A stretch of 64,000 nucleotides of DNA from Zoogloeaceae bacterium (GTDB taxonomy: Bacteria; Pseudomonadota; Gammaproteobacteria; Burkholderiales; Rhodocyclaceae), in the NCBI GenBank assembly GCA_024235595.1, contig JACKMC010000004.1, positions 62,001-126,000 on the forward strand. The letters are read 5' to 3'. Shown here piece after piece: positions 35,454 through 48,493 of this stretch; positions within the stretch are counted from its first letter, which is position 1; every line of letters starts with the position of its first letter. The notes below the pieces were generated by a model, which saw only the letters and a list, made by a program, of their open reading frames with translations, did not search any database and was not told where the DNA came from. The translations under genes were made by a program, and so were the position numbers.

Positions 35454-36402
35454 AGTCACGCTCCTGGGTTTGCTCCACTGCCGCCAGATATCCCGTCAGC
35501 TCATCCGGCAGCGGCGCTGTCAATTCGATCTGCGCATCGGTCAGGGGATGGCGGAAGCGCAAATGCCACGCGTGCAGGAACATTCGCTTGAGCCCGTCGC
35601 GCTGAAGCTGCTTGTTGAGAGCGAAGTCGCCATATTTGTCGTCCCCGGTGAGCGGGAAACCGAGATTTGCCAGATGCACCCGGATCTGATGGGTTCTGCC
35701 GGTCTTCAGTTCCACCTCGAGCAGACTGAATCTTTCCCACCGGCGCAGCAGCCTGACCACACTGTGGGCTGGCTTGCCTTCGCGGTCGACCCGCACCCGC
35801 CGCTCGCCCTCGGGCGTCAGATACTTCAAGAGCGGATCCTTGACGTGTTGCGTCGGATTCATCCAGCGCCCCGCAACCAGGGTCTGATATCGCTTGTTGA
35901 CCCGGCCCTCGCGCATCTGGTCGTGCAGCACGGTCAGCGCCGAGCGCTTGCGGGCGACGATCAGCAGGCCCGAGGTCTCGCGATCGAGACGATGCACCAG
36001 CTCGAGGAATCGCGCCTCCGGGCGTTGCCGGCGCAACTGCTCGATGAGGCCGAAACTCACGCCGCTGCCACCATGAACCGCCAAACCTGCCGGCTTGTCG
36101 ACCACCAGCAGCGCATCGTCCTCGTAGACCACGGTGAAGGGCGAGCCGACCGGTACCGCCGGGCCCTCGCGATTCGCCACCCTGACCGGCGGCACGCGCA
36201 CCTCGTCGCCCTCCTGCAGGCGATAGGTCTGGGCGATTCGACCGCCGTTCACCCGCACCTCACCGCTGCGCAGGATGCGGTAGATGTGGCTCTTCGGAAC
36301 GCCCTTGAGAAGGCGCATGAGGAAATTGTCGATGCGCTGGCCGGCCGAAGCTTCGTCCACCTTCTCACGTCGCACTTCAAGCGTTTTGCCTAAGTCCTTC
36401 AT
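35446..36402 (-). CDS. rluC: 23S rRNA pseudouridine synthase, RluC type
   Basis: Converts uridines of 23S rRNA (955, 2504 and 2580 in E. coli) to pseudouridine. An N-terminal S4 domain (AGQRIDNFLMRLLKGVPKSHIYRILRSGEVRVNG) is followed by the catalytic domain with Asp in VHRLDRETSGLLIVARK and the GRTHQIRVHLANLGFPLTGDDKYG block. 318 residues. It is divergent from rne, a conserved pair in proteobacteria. Confidence 0.94.
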   Translation of the reverse strand: MKDLGKTLEVRREKVDEASAGQRIDNFLMRLLKGVPKSHIYRILRSGEVRVNGGRIAQTYRLQEGDEVRVPPVRVANREGPAVPVGSPFTVVYEDDALLVVDKPAGLAVHGGSGVSFGLIEQLRRQRPEARFLELVHRLDRETSGLLIVARKRSALTVLHDQMREGRVNKRYQTLVAGRWMNPTQHVKDPLLKYLTPEGERRVRVDREGKPAHSVVRLLRRWERFSLLEVELKTGRTHQIRVHLANLGFPLTGDDKYGDFALNKQLQRDGLKRMFLHAWHLRFRHPLTDAQIELTAPLPDELTGYLAAVEQTQERDYG

Positions 36403-36415
36403 CCTGCCCTATACT
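36386..36415 (+). promoter_or_regulatory. candidate rne promoter
   Basis: TTGCCT (36386-36391) and TATACT (36410-36415) are 18 bp apart on the plus strand, overlapping the rluC start. Transcription would begin near 36422 and give a leader of about 350 nt before rne, close to the long leader of E. coli rne. Confidence 0.45.
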
Positions 36416-36422
36416 TCTGAAC

Positions 36423-36774
36423 TGATCGACCCGGTAAGGGCTGACATTCTTGCCGCACAAACGCGGTTTCGGGTGGACAGTCACGAGCCCACAGGAGAGC
36501 TCCCGAACGATCAACGGTCTGCCGCAGCCGCAAAAAGGTTGCGATGGTACCGCAACAGACACCCTTTTGATCACGTTGGTTTTATTTGCGCGTACGACAC
36601 ACACGCAGGAACTCTTCGTCCGGCCCTTCAGGCGGGACGCTTTGAAAAACAGACAGCCACCCCTCGTAAAGCAATCAAGACTCCGGATGAGCAAACCCAC
36701 AACAAGCTGATATCCCCGTCTGCACGATGGTGCGCGGTTTGTCCTGCCCGTGTATACGCGGGAGACAGATCCAG
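36423..36774 (+). other. probable long 5' leader of rne
   Basis: Over 350 bp without a convincing gene between divergent rluC and rne. A small hairpin CGTCC/GGACG lies at 36617-36639. In E. coli the rne leader binds RNase E and allows autoregulation; the same is inferred here from length and position only. Confidence 0.4.
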
Positions 36775-39700
36775 ATGAAGCGCATGCTTTTCAATGCAAC
36801 GCAGGCCGAGGAACTCCGCGTTGGAATCGTTGACGGTCAGAAATTGATCGACCTCGATATCGAATCGGCCACCAAAGAAGAACGCAAGAGCAACATTTAC
36901 AAGGCGGTCATCACCCGCATCGAACCCAGCCTCGAAGCAGCTTTCGTCGATTATGGCGCCGAGCGCCACGGCTTTCTGCCCTTCAAGGAAATCTCGAAGT
37001 CGTATTTCGCCGCCGGCAGCAACGGCGAGGGGCGACCACGCATCCAGGACGCACTCAAGGAAGGCCAGGAGCTGATCGTCCAGGTCGAGAAGGACGAGCG
37101 CGGCACCAAGGGCGCGGCGCTGACGACCTACATCTCTCTCGCCGGTCGCTATCTGGTGCTGATGCCCAACAACCCGCGTGGCGGTGGCGTTTCGCGCCGC
37201 GTCGAGGGCGACGAGCGGGCCGAGCTTCGCGATGTCATGGATCAGCTCGAGGTGCCGAACGGCATGAGCCTGATCGCCCGCACCGCAGCGATCGGTCGCA
37301 ACAGCGAAGAGCTGCAGTGGGACCTCAACTACCTGATGCAGCTGTGGCTGGCCATCGAAGGGGCCGCCAACACCCAGCCGGGCGCATTCCTGATCTACCA
37401 GGAAGGCAGCCTCGTTATTCGTGCGATCCGCGACTACTTCCAGCCCGACATCGGCGAGATCCTGATCGACACCGACGACGTGTACGAGCAGGCACGCCAG
37501 TTCATGGCCCACGTGATGCCGCAGAACGTCAACCGGGTCAAGCGCTACCACGACGACGTGCCGCTGTTCTCGCGCTTCCAGATCGAGCACCAGATCGAAT
37601 CCGCCTACTCGCGGCAGGTCACCCTGCCCTCCGGCGGCGCGGTGGTGATCGACCACACCGAGGCACTCGTGTCGGTCGACGTGAACTCGGGCCGCGCCAC
37701 CCGCGGCGCCGACATCGAAGAGACCGCCCTGCGCACCAACCAGGAGGCCGCCGACGAGATCGCCCGCCAGCTTCGCCTGCGCGACCTCGGCGGGCTGATC
37801 GTCATCGACTTCATCGACATGGAGTCGCAGAAGAACCAGCGCGAAGTCGAGAACCGCCTGCGCGATGCGCTGCGCCATGATCGTGCTCGCGTCCAGACCG
37901 GCAAGATCAGCCGCTTCGGCCTGCTCGAGCTGTCGCGCCAGCGGCTGCGCCCGGCGCTCGCCGAAACCAGCTACATCACCTGCCCGCGCTGCAACGGCAC
38001 CGGCCACATCCGCAGCACCGAGTCCTCCGCCCTGCACATCGTGCGCATCATCGAAGAAGAGGCGATGAAGGACAACACCGGGGCGGTTCATTGCCAGGTA
38101 CCGGTCGACGTCGCCACCTTCCTGCTCAATGAAAAGCGCGTCGACATCGCGCGCATCGAGATGCGCCACAAGGTCTCGATCGTCGTCATCCCAAACCGTT
38201 ATCTCGAGACGCCGCAGCACGAGATCATCCGTCTGCGTCACGACCAGTTGAACGCCGAAGAGACGACCCTGCCGAGCTACCAGATGGCCGCCAAGCCGGC
38301 CGAGCAAGGCTATACGCCGCCCTCGGCCCGCAACGAAGTCCAACCGCAGCGCCAGGAGGCTGCAGTCAAGGGAATCTCCCCGGGACAGCCCGCGCCGGTC
38401 GTCGAGGCACAGACCCAGCCTGCCGAAGTGCCGGTCGCCGCCATCCAGGCGCCGGCGAAGGGCATCATCTCGAGACTGTTCTCATGGTTCCGCGGCGAAG
38501 CACAGGAAGTCGCAGCACCGGCTCCCGAGCCCAAGCCGGCCGAACCGGCACGTCGTGAAGGCCGCAACGGCCGCAGCGACTCGCGCCGCGAAGGCGGCCG
38601 CGGTGGTCGCAAGCGCCGCGATGGCCAGCGCGATGACGCGCAGGGTGATCGTCAGGAGCGCGCCGAGCGGCCGGAGCGCGGTGAGCGCGATGCCGAGAAA
38701 CAGGCACGCAACCGCAACGAGCGCGGTGAAGAACGTGGCAACCGCCGCAAGGGCGGCGAGCGTAACGAGGAAAAGGCCGAAGGCCAGAACCAGGCCCGCG
38801 AACCGCGTCAGCCCCGCCCGCCGCGCGAACCGCGCCAGAAGAAGGATGCGGCGCAGAAGCAGGCCGAGGAGCAGCAAGCCACGCTGCCGCTCGCGGCAAC
38901 CTCGGACGACGCCGGCAACGTCGCTGCTGCGGCGCCGGTGGAACAGACGGCCGAAGGCACGGCACCGTCGCGCAGCCGCCGCAGCCGTCGCGGGCGTCGC
39001 GGCGATCGCCGCACCGAAGAGAGCAATAACACCGAAACTTCCACCGACAGCCAGGAAGCCGGCAGCGCCGCGCCGGTCGCGGCAGCCACCCTGGTCGGAG
39101 GGGCGGCAGCCGCCGCCGAAGTCGTCGTCGCAACGGCGACGCCCGAGCAAGAGGCGCCCGCCAGCGCAGCGGCGGCAGAATCCGCGCCCCTGCCGGTGCC
39201 GGCAGGTCCGCTCGAGGAGATCGCCGCCCCCGCAATCGAGGCCCAGCCGGCTCCCGCCCCTGTACCTGTCGCGGCCGAACCGGTAGCGCAGCCTGCAGGC
39301 ACCGTCACCGAGCCGACGCCCGTCGCCGAGGCCCCTGTTGCACCGCCCACCGCGACCGCCCCGATGGAGCCGGCCGCGCCTGCTGCAGCGCAGCTCGAGA
39401 GCCCGCCCTCGCCGCAAAGCGAAGCGGTGAGCGAGCCTGCCGCGACCGAAGCCACCGAAGCCGCAGAAACGCCGGCCCCGACCGAGGAGGTCGCTGAAAC
39501 GCCGGCGCTCGTGGCGGACAGGGTACCGTCGGAAGCGCCGGTCGCAGAAGAACCCGTCACCGCAAAGGCCGCCCAGCCTGTTGCCAGTCCGGTTCAGCAG
39601 ATGATCGACCTCGGCGCGCCGCTGGAGGAGATCGGCCTGCAGATGGTCGAGACCAATCCCGACAAGCTCGCGACCGTGGCCCCCGTCGAAGCCGAGGCCG

Positions 39701-39783
39701 CGCCCAAGCTCGGACGGCGTCCGCGCCCGCGCCCCACCGTCGAAACCGAAGAACTGCAACAGGTTCAGACCGGCACCAAGTAG
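36775..39783 (+). CDS. rne: ribonuclease E
   Basis: A 1002-residue endoribonuclease and degradosome scaffold. The catalytic half has the S1 domain (about 35-120), the 5' sensor/RNase H region, the DNase I-like segment (LVSVDVNSGRATRG; LGGLIVIDFIDME with metal-binding Asp) and the zinc-link CPRC at 403-406. An amphipathic stretch IISRLFSWFRG at about 564-574 sits where E. coli has its membrane-targeting helix. The C-terminal half is disordered: an Arg/Glu-rich RNA-binding part (about 590-740) then an Ala/Pro-rich part to the end. ATG 36775 is preceded by GGGAGA. Confidence 0.97.
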   Translation: MKRMLFNATQAEELRVGIVDGQKLIDLDIESATKEERKSNIYKAVITRIEPSLEAAFVDYGAERHGFLPFKEISKSYFAAGSNGEGRPRIQDALKEGQELIVQVEKDERGTKGAALTTYISLAGRYLVLMPNNPRGGGVSRRVEGDERAELRDVMDQLEVPNGMSLIARTAAIGRNSEELQWDLNYLMQLWLAIEGAANTQPGAFLIYQEGSLVIRAIRDYFQPDIGEILIDTDDVYEQARQFMAHVMPQNVNRVKRYHDDVPLFSRFQIEHQIESAYSRQVTLPSGGAVVIDHTEALVSVDVNSGRATRGADIEETALRTNQEAADEIARQLRLRDLGGLIVIDFIDMESQKNQREVENRLRDALRHDRARVQTGKISRFGLLELSRQRLRPALAETSYITCPRCNGTGHIRSTESSALHIVRIIEEEAMKDNTGAVHCQVPVDVATFLLNEKRVDIARIEMRHKVSIVVIPNRYLETPQHEIIRLRHDQLNAEETTLPSYQMAAKPAEQGYTPPSARNEVQPQRQEAAVKGISPGQPAPVVEAQTQPAEVPVAAIQAPAKGIISRLFSWFRGEAQEVAAPAPEPKPAEPARREGRNGRSDSRREGGRGGRKRRDGQRDDAQGDRQERAERPERGERDAEKQARNRNERGEERGNRRKGGERNEEKAEGQNQAREPRQPRPPREPRQKKDAAQKQAEEQQATLPLAATSDDAGNVAAAAPVEQTAEGTAPSRSRRSRRGRRGDRRTEESNNTETSTDSQEAGSAAPVAAATLVGGAAAAAEVVVATATPEQEAPASAAAAESAPLPVPAGPLEEIAAPAIEAQPAPAPVPVAAEPVAQPAGTVTEPTPVAEAPVAPPTATAPMEPAAPAAAQLESPPSPQSEAVSEPAATEATEAAETPAPTEEVAETPALVADRVPSEAPVAEEPVTAKAAQPVASPVQQMIDLGAPLEEIGLQMVETNPDKLATVAPVEAEAAPKLGRRPRPRPTVETEELQQVQTGTK

Positions 39784-39806
39784 GTCCGCAGGGCGACCTG
39801 CCAGAG

Positions 39807-39835
39807 AAAAGGCCAGCCGCGAGGCTGGCCTTTTT
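39807..39835. terminator. bidirectional intrinsic terminator after rne
   Basis: GGCCAGCC (39811-39818) and GGCTGGCC (39823-39830) form the stem with a GCGA loop. AAAA precedes and TTTTT follows, so it can end transcription of rne (plus) and of the convergent phosphatase gene (minus). Confidence 0.9.
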
Positions 39836-39857
39836 CATGTCGCTTCCGGGGAGGCGA

Positions 39858-40337
39858 TCAGCCCGGACCGGGTTCGGCCCTGTAGCGCTCGAGCAAGCCC
39901 TTTACGCCGGCCTCGCAAAGATCCAGCACCACGTCGAACCCTGCCTCGCCGCCATAGTAGGGGTCGGGCACTTCAGCCGAGGGAGGCTGCTCCGCGAAAT
40001 CCATCAGGCGGGCAAGCTTGCCAGCAAGCTCGGCCGGACACTGCCTGCGCATGATCTGCAGATGCCCTTCGTCCATCGCCACAAGCAGGTCGAAGGCTTC
40101 ATAGTCCGCCGCCACCAGCTTGCGGGCCCGCAGCCTCGAGAGGTCGTAGCCGCGCCGCGCGGCGGCCTGCCGGGCCCTCGGGTCCGGCGCCTCGCCGACG
40201 TGGTAGCCATGAGTCCCGGCCGAGTCCACCGCAACCACTTGCGAAAGGCCGTATGCCTCGATCCAGTATCGCGCAACGCCCTCGGCGGTGGGCGAGCGGC
40301 AGATATTGCCCGAACAAACGAACAGAATCCTGTGCAT
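39858..40337 (-). CDS. low-molecular-weight protein tyrosine phosphatase
   Basis: A 159-residue phosphatase with the P-loop at its N-terminus: C8 to R14 in FVCSGNICRSP, and the general-acid Asp in VPDPYYGG near the C-terminus. ATG 40337 is chosen because the P-loop then sits at the usual position. No tyrosine kinase or exopolysaccharide genes lie nearby, so its target is unknown. It lies 46 bp downstream of uvrB. Confidence 0.93.
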   Translation of the reverse strand: MHRILFVCSGNICRSPTAEGVARYWIEAYGLSQVVAVDSAGTHGYHVGEAPDPRARQAAARRGYDLSRLRARKLVAADYEAFDLLVAMDEGHLQIMRRQCPAELAGKLARLMDFAEQPPSAEVPDPYYGGEAGFDVVLDLCEAGVKGLLERYRAEPGPG

Positions 40338-40383
40338 CGCCGTGCGTTCTCCTCCCGTGTCCCGGTTCCGTCTCAGCCAGCGC

Positions 40384-42432
<2,049 letters not shown>

Positions 42433-42438
42433 TCGTCC

Positions 42439-42822
42439 TCAGTCCTTCGGCGAGACCGGTTGCAGCGGCTCAAGCAGCTCCTGCCACTGGACACGCTCCG
42501 CGCTGGAGTTGGCGTACTGGCCCGCGGCATCGACGGCGAGCGCCGCGAAGGAGGCGATGAGCCGCCGTGCATGGCCGGCATCGGGCAATACCGGGCCGAG
42601 GTAGACGACATGGCCGGCACGCTCGATGAGCAGCGTCGGAAAGGTCTCGACATCGATGTGGCCGACACGCTCGGCGTCGTCCTCGATGTCGTACCAGACA
42701 AAACGTCCGTCGCTGAATTCGCCCGCCAGTGCGTCGAAATGCGGCCGATAGTCGCGACAAGTGCCGCACCAGTCCGCACACAGACAAACCACCGAAAACC
42801 CGCAGCAAGGCGCTTCCACCAT
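42439..42822 (-). CDS. thioredoxin-like protein
   Basis: A 127-residue thioredoxin fold with active site WCGTC (SVVCLCADWCGTCRDY) and cis-Pro in ETFPTLLI. There is no signal peptide, so it is cytoplasmic. ATG 42822 has GGAG nine bases upstream; a GTG six codons earlier is possible. It lies 6 bp from the uvrB start. A TATAAT box on the minus strand at 42874-42879 may be its promoter. Extra Cys (EAPCCG, VCLC) precede the motif. Confidence 0.88.
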   Translation of the reverse strand: MVEAPCCGFSVVCLCADWCGTCRDYRPHFDALAGEFSDGRFVWYDIEDDAERVGHIDVETFPTLLIERAGHVVYLGPVLPDAGHARRLIASFAALAVDAAGQYANSSAERVQWQELLEPLQPVSPKD

Positions 42823-43016
42823 GAACCCCGACTCCAGCACGCTCGCCCTCGCCAGGCGAGCCGCAAACCTACGATTATATTCCTCATGGAGACACCGGGT
42901 CGAAGCCCCGTTGATTCCCCGCTGCGTGCTAGACTACCGGCCGTTCCGGATCGCCCTCCGGGCGTCTCCGCAATCGAGTCCACCAACCTCAGCACTACGG
43001 CACACCAGGAGCATCC

Positions 43017-44225
43017 ATGTCCAGTTCGATCTTCTCCGCTGTCGAGATGGCACCACGCGATCCGATCCTCGGCCTCAACGAGGCCTTTGCAGCGGATACC
43101 CGCAGCAACAAGGTCAATCTCGGCGTCGGCGTCTACTACGACGACAACGGCAAGATCCCGCTGCTCGCAGCGGTTCGCAGCGCAGAAAAAGCCCGCCTAG
43201 AAGCACAGCCGCCGCGCGGCTACCAGCCCATCGAAGGCAACGCCGCCTACGACAGCGGCGTGCAGAACCTGCTCTTCGGCAAGGATTCGGCGCTGCTCGC
43301 CAATGGCCAGGTAGTGACCATCCAGGCCCTTGGCGGCACCGGCGCGCTGAAGGTCGGCGCCGACTACCTGAAGCGCCTGCGCCCCGATGCGGTCGTCTAT
43401 ATTTCCGATCCGAGCTGGGAAAACCACCGCGGCATCTTCGAATCCGCCGGTTTCCAGGTCGACGCCTACCCCTACTACGACGCGAGCACCCGCGGCGTGA
43501 ACTTCGCCGCCATGAAGGCAAAGCTGGAAAGCCTGCCGGCTGGCTCGATCATCGTGCTGCACGCCTGCTGCCACAACCCCACCGGCGCCGACCTCTCCGA
43601 TGCCCAGTGGAACGAAGTCGTCGACGCCTGCCGCTCGCGCGGCCTCGTGCCCTTCCTCGACATGGCCTACCAGGGCTTCGCCGACGGCATCGAGGCGGAC
43701 GCGGTCGCGATCCGCGCCTTTACCGCATCCGGCCTGCAGTTCTTCGTCTCGAGCTCCTTCTCCAAGTCCTTCTCGCTGTATGGCGAGCGCGTTGGCGCGC
43801 TCTCCATCGTGACCTCCGGCAAGGACGAAGCGGCCCGCGTCATGTCCCAGGTCAAGCGCGTCATCCGCACCAATTACTCCAACCCGCCGATCCACGGCGG
43901 CGCGGTGGTGGCGGCGGTGCTGAACTCGGCCGAGTTGCGCCAGATGTGGGAAGACGAACTTGCCGGCATGCGCGATCGCATCCGCGCCATGCGCAGCGGC
44001 CTGGTCGAGAAGCTCGCCAGCCGCGGCGTCGCGCAGGACTTCTCCTTCATCGGCAAGCAGCGTGGCATGTTCTCCTATACCGGCCTTGCCGCGGAACAGG
44101 TCGAACGGCTGAAGAGCGAGTTCGGGATCTACGCGGTGTCGACCGGACGCATCTGCGTCGCCGCGCTCAATTCGAAGAACATCGACTACGTAGCCGACGC
44201 GATCGCCGCGGTCGTCAAGGCCTGA
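43017..44225 (+). CDS. aromatic/aspartate aminotransferase (class I, TyrB/AspC type)
   Basis: A PLP enzyme of 402 residues transferring amino groups between aspartate or aromatic amino acids and 2-oxoglutarate. Family blocks: FSAVEMAPRDPILGLNEAF, VNLGVGVYYDDNG, ALGGTGALKVGA, HACCHNPTGADLS, FLDMAYQGFADG, and the PLP lysine in SSSFSKSFSLYGERVG. The N-terminus groups with TyrB and AspC; specificity cannot be fixed by eye. It ends in a clear terminator. Confidence 0.93.
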   Translation: MSSSIFSAVEMAPRDPILGLNEAFAADTRSNKVNLGVGVYYDDNGKIPLLAAVRSAEKARLEAQPPRGYQPIEGNAAYDSGVQNLLFGKDSALLANGQVVTIQALGGTGALKVGADYLKRLRPDAVVYISDPSWENHRGIFESAGFQVDAYPYYDASTRGVNFAAMKAKLESLPAGSIIVLHACCHNPTGADLSDAQWNEVVDACRSRGLVPFLDMAYQGFADGIEADAVAIRAFTASGLQFFVSSSFSKSFSLYGERVGALSIVTSGKDEAARVMSQVKRVIRTNYSNPPIHGGAVVAAVLNSAELRQMWEDELAGMRDRIRAMRSGLVEKLASRGVAQDFSFIGKQRGMFSYTGLAAEQVERLKSEFGIYAVSTGRICVAALNSKNIDYVADAIAAVVKA

Positions 44226-44248
44226 CGACAGGCGCCTCCGAAGCATCG

Positions 44249-44275
44249 CGGCGGGGCACGATGCCCCGCCGTTTC
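44249..44275 (+). terminator. intrinsic terminator of the aminotransferase gene
   Basis: CGGCGGGGC (44249-44257) pairs perfectly with GCCCCGCCG (44263-44271) around an ACGAT loop and is followed by TTTCTT. It lies 24 bp after the stop codon. Confidence 0.8.
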
Positions 44276-44341
44276 TTCGCCTGCGTGCCGAAGCCTCGCG
44301 AGCTTGCGCGCCCGCTTCGGCCCCACCCGGGAAGACGGACG

Positions 44342-45154
44342 ATGACACACTACGCGCTCCACCTGGTCCTTGGCGACGTCGCCGCGGGAGTACTGGGCGA
44401 GGCAATGACCACGGGCATGCTCGTACCGGCAAGCGTCCTGTGCTTCAGGGACATCTACTGCCTTGGGCCACTCGCGACGCTGGGCACTGCCGACGGCCCC
44501 GCAAGCCGCGCAGCCTACTGGGCCAGGCTGCTTCCCGACACACCACCCGCGCGCGCCGAATTCGAAGAAGAAGAGGCGCGCTATGCGCAGGCGGCCGAGG
44601 CCGCGCGCCGGGGCAGCGTGGTTGCGTGGGGCGGCGCGCACAGTTCGTCGCGCTTGTGGCTGCAGCGGCTGTGCGCGATGTTGCCCCCGCAGGAGGCGGA
44701 CCTGCACCTCGTCCATGCCGTCGATCCCGCGACAGCGTCCGCCGGGCGGCGCACGCCGAGCCAGTTCGAAGCCGGGGAACTCGCGGGGCTGCTTGCCCGC
44801 GCCCACCCGCTCGATCGCGAGGAGATCGCCCGGCTGGCGGGCGAATGGCAGCACAACCGTGCGGTCCCGTCGGGCGTGCGGCGCTGGAGCCGGGGCCGCA
44901 TCACCCACCACGGCGACGACTACTACGATGCGCTGCTGCTCAGCCAGTGCGACGACCAGTGGCAAGCGGCCAGCCAGGCGATCGGCGAGGCCCAGTGGGA
45001 GTGCGACGAGTTCCTCGGCGACGTGTTTTTCGCGTGGCGACTTCGCTGCCTCGCGAACAGCGGTCGCCTGCTGTTGCGCAGCCCCGACCGATCGCTCGCC
45101 GAGGCCTTGGTGAGGCTGCCGGCAGCAGGGGGGGCCCCGGGCACGCAGCATTGA
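44342..45154 (+). CDS. DUF1835 domain protein
   Basis: A 270-residue cytoplasmic protein of the DUF1835 family (often with DUF3658 at the C-terminus), function unknown. The N-terminal LHLVLGDVAAGVLGEA and FRDIYCLGPL match the family start; WGGAHSSSRLWLQRLCAML and LDREEIARLAGEWQ follow. It lies between a terminator and a convergent ABC permease. The frame is open far upstream but only codons from ATG 44342 look conserved. Confidence 0.82.
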   Translation: MTHYALHLVLGDVAAGVLGEAMTTGMLVPASVLCFRDIYCLGPLATLGTADGPASRAAYWARLLPDTPPARAEFEEEEARYAQAAEAARRGSVVAWGGAHSSSRLWLQRLCAMLPPQEADLHLVHAVDPATASAGRRTPSQFEAGELAGLLARAHPLDREEIARLAGEWQHNRAVPSGVRRWSRGRITHHGDDYYDALLLSQCDDQWQAASQAIGEAQWECDEFLGDVFFAWRLRCLANSGRLLLRSPDRSLAEALVRLPAAGGAPGTQH

Positions 45155-45214
45155 CATACCCGGCTCGTGCCCTGCCGCGACTTGTCGTCCTCGAGAAACC
45201 CGACCCGCCCCGCC

Positions 45215-47708
45215 CTAGCTGCCAAAGCCGCGCAACAGCGCCGCGGGCGACAGGCGGAGCTGGCGCATGAGGTGATGCGCCCCGAGGCCCAGCGCACCAA
45301 CGCTCACGACCGCCGCCACCAGGCCGCCGACCCACCAGCCCAGCGCGGTGTCGAGCCCCAAGCGGTAGTGCAGCAACAGCCCTGCCAACGCACTGCCGAC
45401 CGCAGTTGCAAAGGCCGTGGTGACAAGCGCCAGCAGCAGGTACTCCAGATACAGCGAGGTACGGATCGCACCGACCCGCGCCCCCAGCGTGTGCAGCAGC
45501 GTTGCGAGGTAGATCTGTCGTACCCGGCTCGCCGCCACCACGCTCACCAGCACCAGCAGGCTTGCCAGCAGGGTGACCCCGCCGACCGCGCTCAGGGCCG
45601 CGGCGGCCCGCTCGAGGATGGCGCGGGCCTCGTCGAGCAGCATCGCGGTGCGCACCGTGACGACGTTCGGCTGGGCAGCGGCGATCCGGTTCTGGGCGGC
45701 GACGGCCTCGCCCGCGTCCATGTAGGCCATGCCCACGTAGCGCGTGATGTAGGGATCGAGCACGCCGTCGGAGAACATCGCCTCCAGCCACAGGCGCGAC
45801 TGGAAGCGCTTCTGTGCATAGATCGCGGCCAGCTTCGCGCTCACCCGCTCGCCCATGATCTCGAAGTGCAGGCTGTCGCCGACCTTCAGCCCGAGCTGGT
45901 CGGCTTCGCGGTCCTCCATGGCCACCAGCGCGGGACCGCGGTAATCGTCCGGCCACCAGCTGCCGCGCGTAACGACGACCTGGTCGAAGTTGTTCTGCAG
46001 TGTGCTCATCTTGTGCTCGTCGCTGGCTTCGAGGCGGCGCCGGAAGTCCGCGCTGTCGCGCAGCGACTCGTCGCCGACGCCGGCCAGGCGGCCCAGCACC
46101 AGCGGTGCGAGATCGAGCTGGCTGAGGCTCGGCGAGGCTGCGACGAGGGTGCGAAAGTCGTCCTTCTGGGCCGCACCGATGTCGTAGAAGACCAGCGCCG
46201 GTGCGCGCTCGGGAACGGTCTCCTCGATCGTCAGCAGCAAGGCATGGACCACCAGCGTCGAGGCCACCAGCAAGGTCAGCGCCGAGCCCAGCGACAGCAG
46301 CGTGGGCCGCAGCGGCGAGTCCGGCCGGTACAGGCCGGACAGCGCGATGCGCAGCGCGAAGCGTCCCGCCAGCGCGGGATGCCCGGCGAGGCGGCGTGCC
46401 AGCGTGCGCAGCAACCGCACGCCGCCCTCGAGCAGCGCCAGCACCAGCAGCAAGGCCCCGATGAAGGCGAGGCCGAACAAGGGGTCGGGCATCGCCACCA
46501 GCAACAGCGCGGCGGCGACGAGGCCACAGCCCGCCGTCAGCCACCATGCCCGTGCTGGCGTGTGGGTGACGACGCCGAGCACGCCGCGAAACAGCGCCGC
46601 TGGGTTCACCGTAAGCGCGCGCCCAAGCGCCGGCAAGGCGAACAGCAGTGCGATCACCACGCCGAACAGCGCCGCCATCGCCAGCGGGGCGACGAGCATC
46701 GCCCAATCGCCGCTGAGCGGCAAGCGTTCGGCCACCAAGCCACTACCGACCAGTGCCAGCACACCGCCGAGCAAGGCCCCGAACACGGCCGACGCGCCGC
46801 CCAGGATCAGGATCTGCAGCAGGTAGACCGCCGCGAGCCGGCCGTCGCGCAGGCCGAGCGCGCGCAGCGTGGCCAGCGTGCCGAGCTTGCCCTGAAGGTA
46901 GGCCTGCACGCTGTTGAACACGCCCAGCCCACCGATGAACAGCGCGCTGAAGCCGATCAGCAGCACGCCCGAGCCGATCTGCCCGAGCACTTCCCCGAGG
47001 CGCGCGTTGCGCTCGAGGAAGGTGCGCACTTCCGCCTCGCTGTCCGGAAAGGCGTCGAAGAAGGCGGCTCGCCAGGCATCCGGCTCTTCGGCACGCACGC
47101 GGTAGCGGTAGGCCGGCCGGCTGCCGGGCCGCAGCAGACCGGTGGCGTCAAGGGCCGCGGCCGAGATCAGCACCGGCGGGCCGCTCCAGTCCGCACGCAG
47201 GCTGCGGTCGGGCTGGCGCACGATCAGGGCGCGCACCTCCAGGCTCGCATCGCCGAGCTCGATCCGGTCCCCCGGCTTCACGGCCAGTCGCTCGGCCAGC
47301 ACGCGGTCGAGTACCACACCGTGGCGCCCATCGCGCTCGGCGGTCGCTTCGGCCAAGGCGAGCTCGGGCGCGAAGCGCAGCGTGCCGTACAAGGGATAGG
47401 CGTCGTCGACGCTTTGCAGCTCGACCAGCTGCGCCTCGCCTGTGTCGGTGATCAGCATGGTGCGGAACTCGATCAGGCGCGAAACCGCGCCGCGCGCCCG
47501 CATCCATTCGAGCATGTCCTCGGCGAGCGGGGCCCGCACACGCACCTCGAGGTCGCCGCCGAAGAGCGCCCGGGTGTCGGCCAGCAGGCTCGCGCTGACC
47601 TGCCGGTAGAGGCCGCCGCTGGCCGCGATCAGGGCCACGCCCAGGGTGAGGCAGGCGCAGAACACCCACAGCGTGCGCCCGCCGCCGCGCAGGTCGCGCC
47701 AGGCGAGG

Positions 47709-47725
<17 letters not shown>
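45215..47725 (-). CDS. FtsX-like ABC transporter permease (YbbP type)
   Basis: An 836-residue inner-membrane protein. An N-terminal helix (LWVFCACLTLGVALIAASGG) anchors a large periplasmic domain (about 45-240), then helix groups appear near 255-400 (VLLIGFSALFIGGLGVFNS; LLQILILGGASAVFGALLGG) and again at 720-836 (LLASLLVLVSVVAASRVRQIYLA spread over a helix). The double FtsX arrangement matches YbbP. With the adjacent ATPase it forms an exporter or lipid/lipoprotein-handling complex; substrate unknown. Overlaps the ATPase gene by 17 bp. Confidence 0.9.
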
Positions 47726-48407
<682 letters not shown>

Positions 48408-48493
48408 GAGTCGGACCTTGTTGCCGTGAAAGTGGAGAGACTGCCCCGACGCGCGGGAGTTCACCAACACAGCCCTGCCCGCAGCCGCGTGAG

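Noticed and set aside
36628..38343. 571-codon minus-strand frame opposite rne
   Set aside because: A shadow of the high-GC rne coding strand; rne is an unmistakable full-length RNase E.
38482..39759. 425-codon Gly/Arg-rich minus-strand frame
   Set aside because: A mirror of the Ala/Pro/Arg-rich disordered tail of RNase E.
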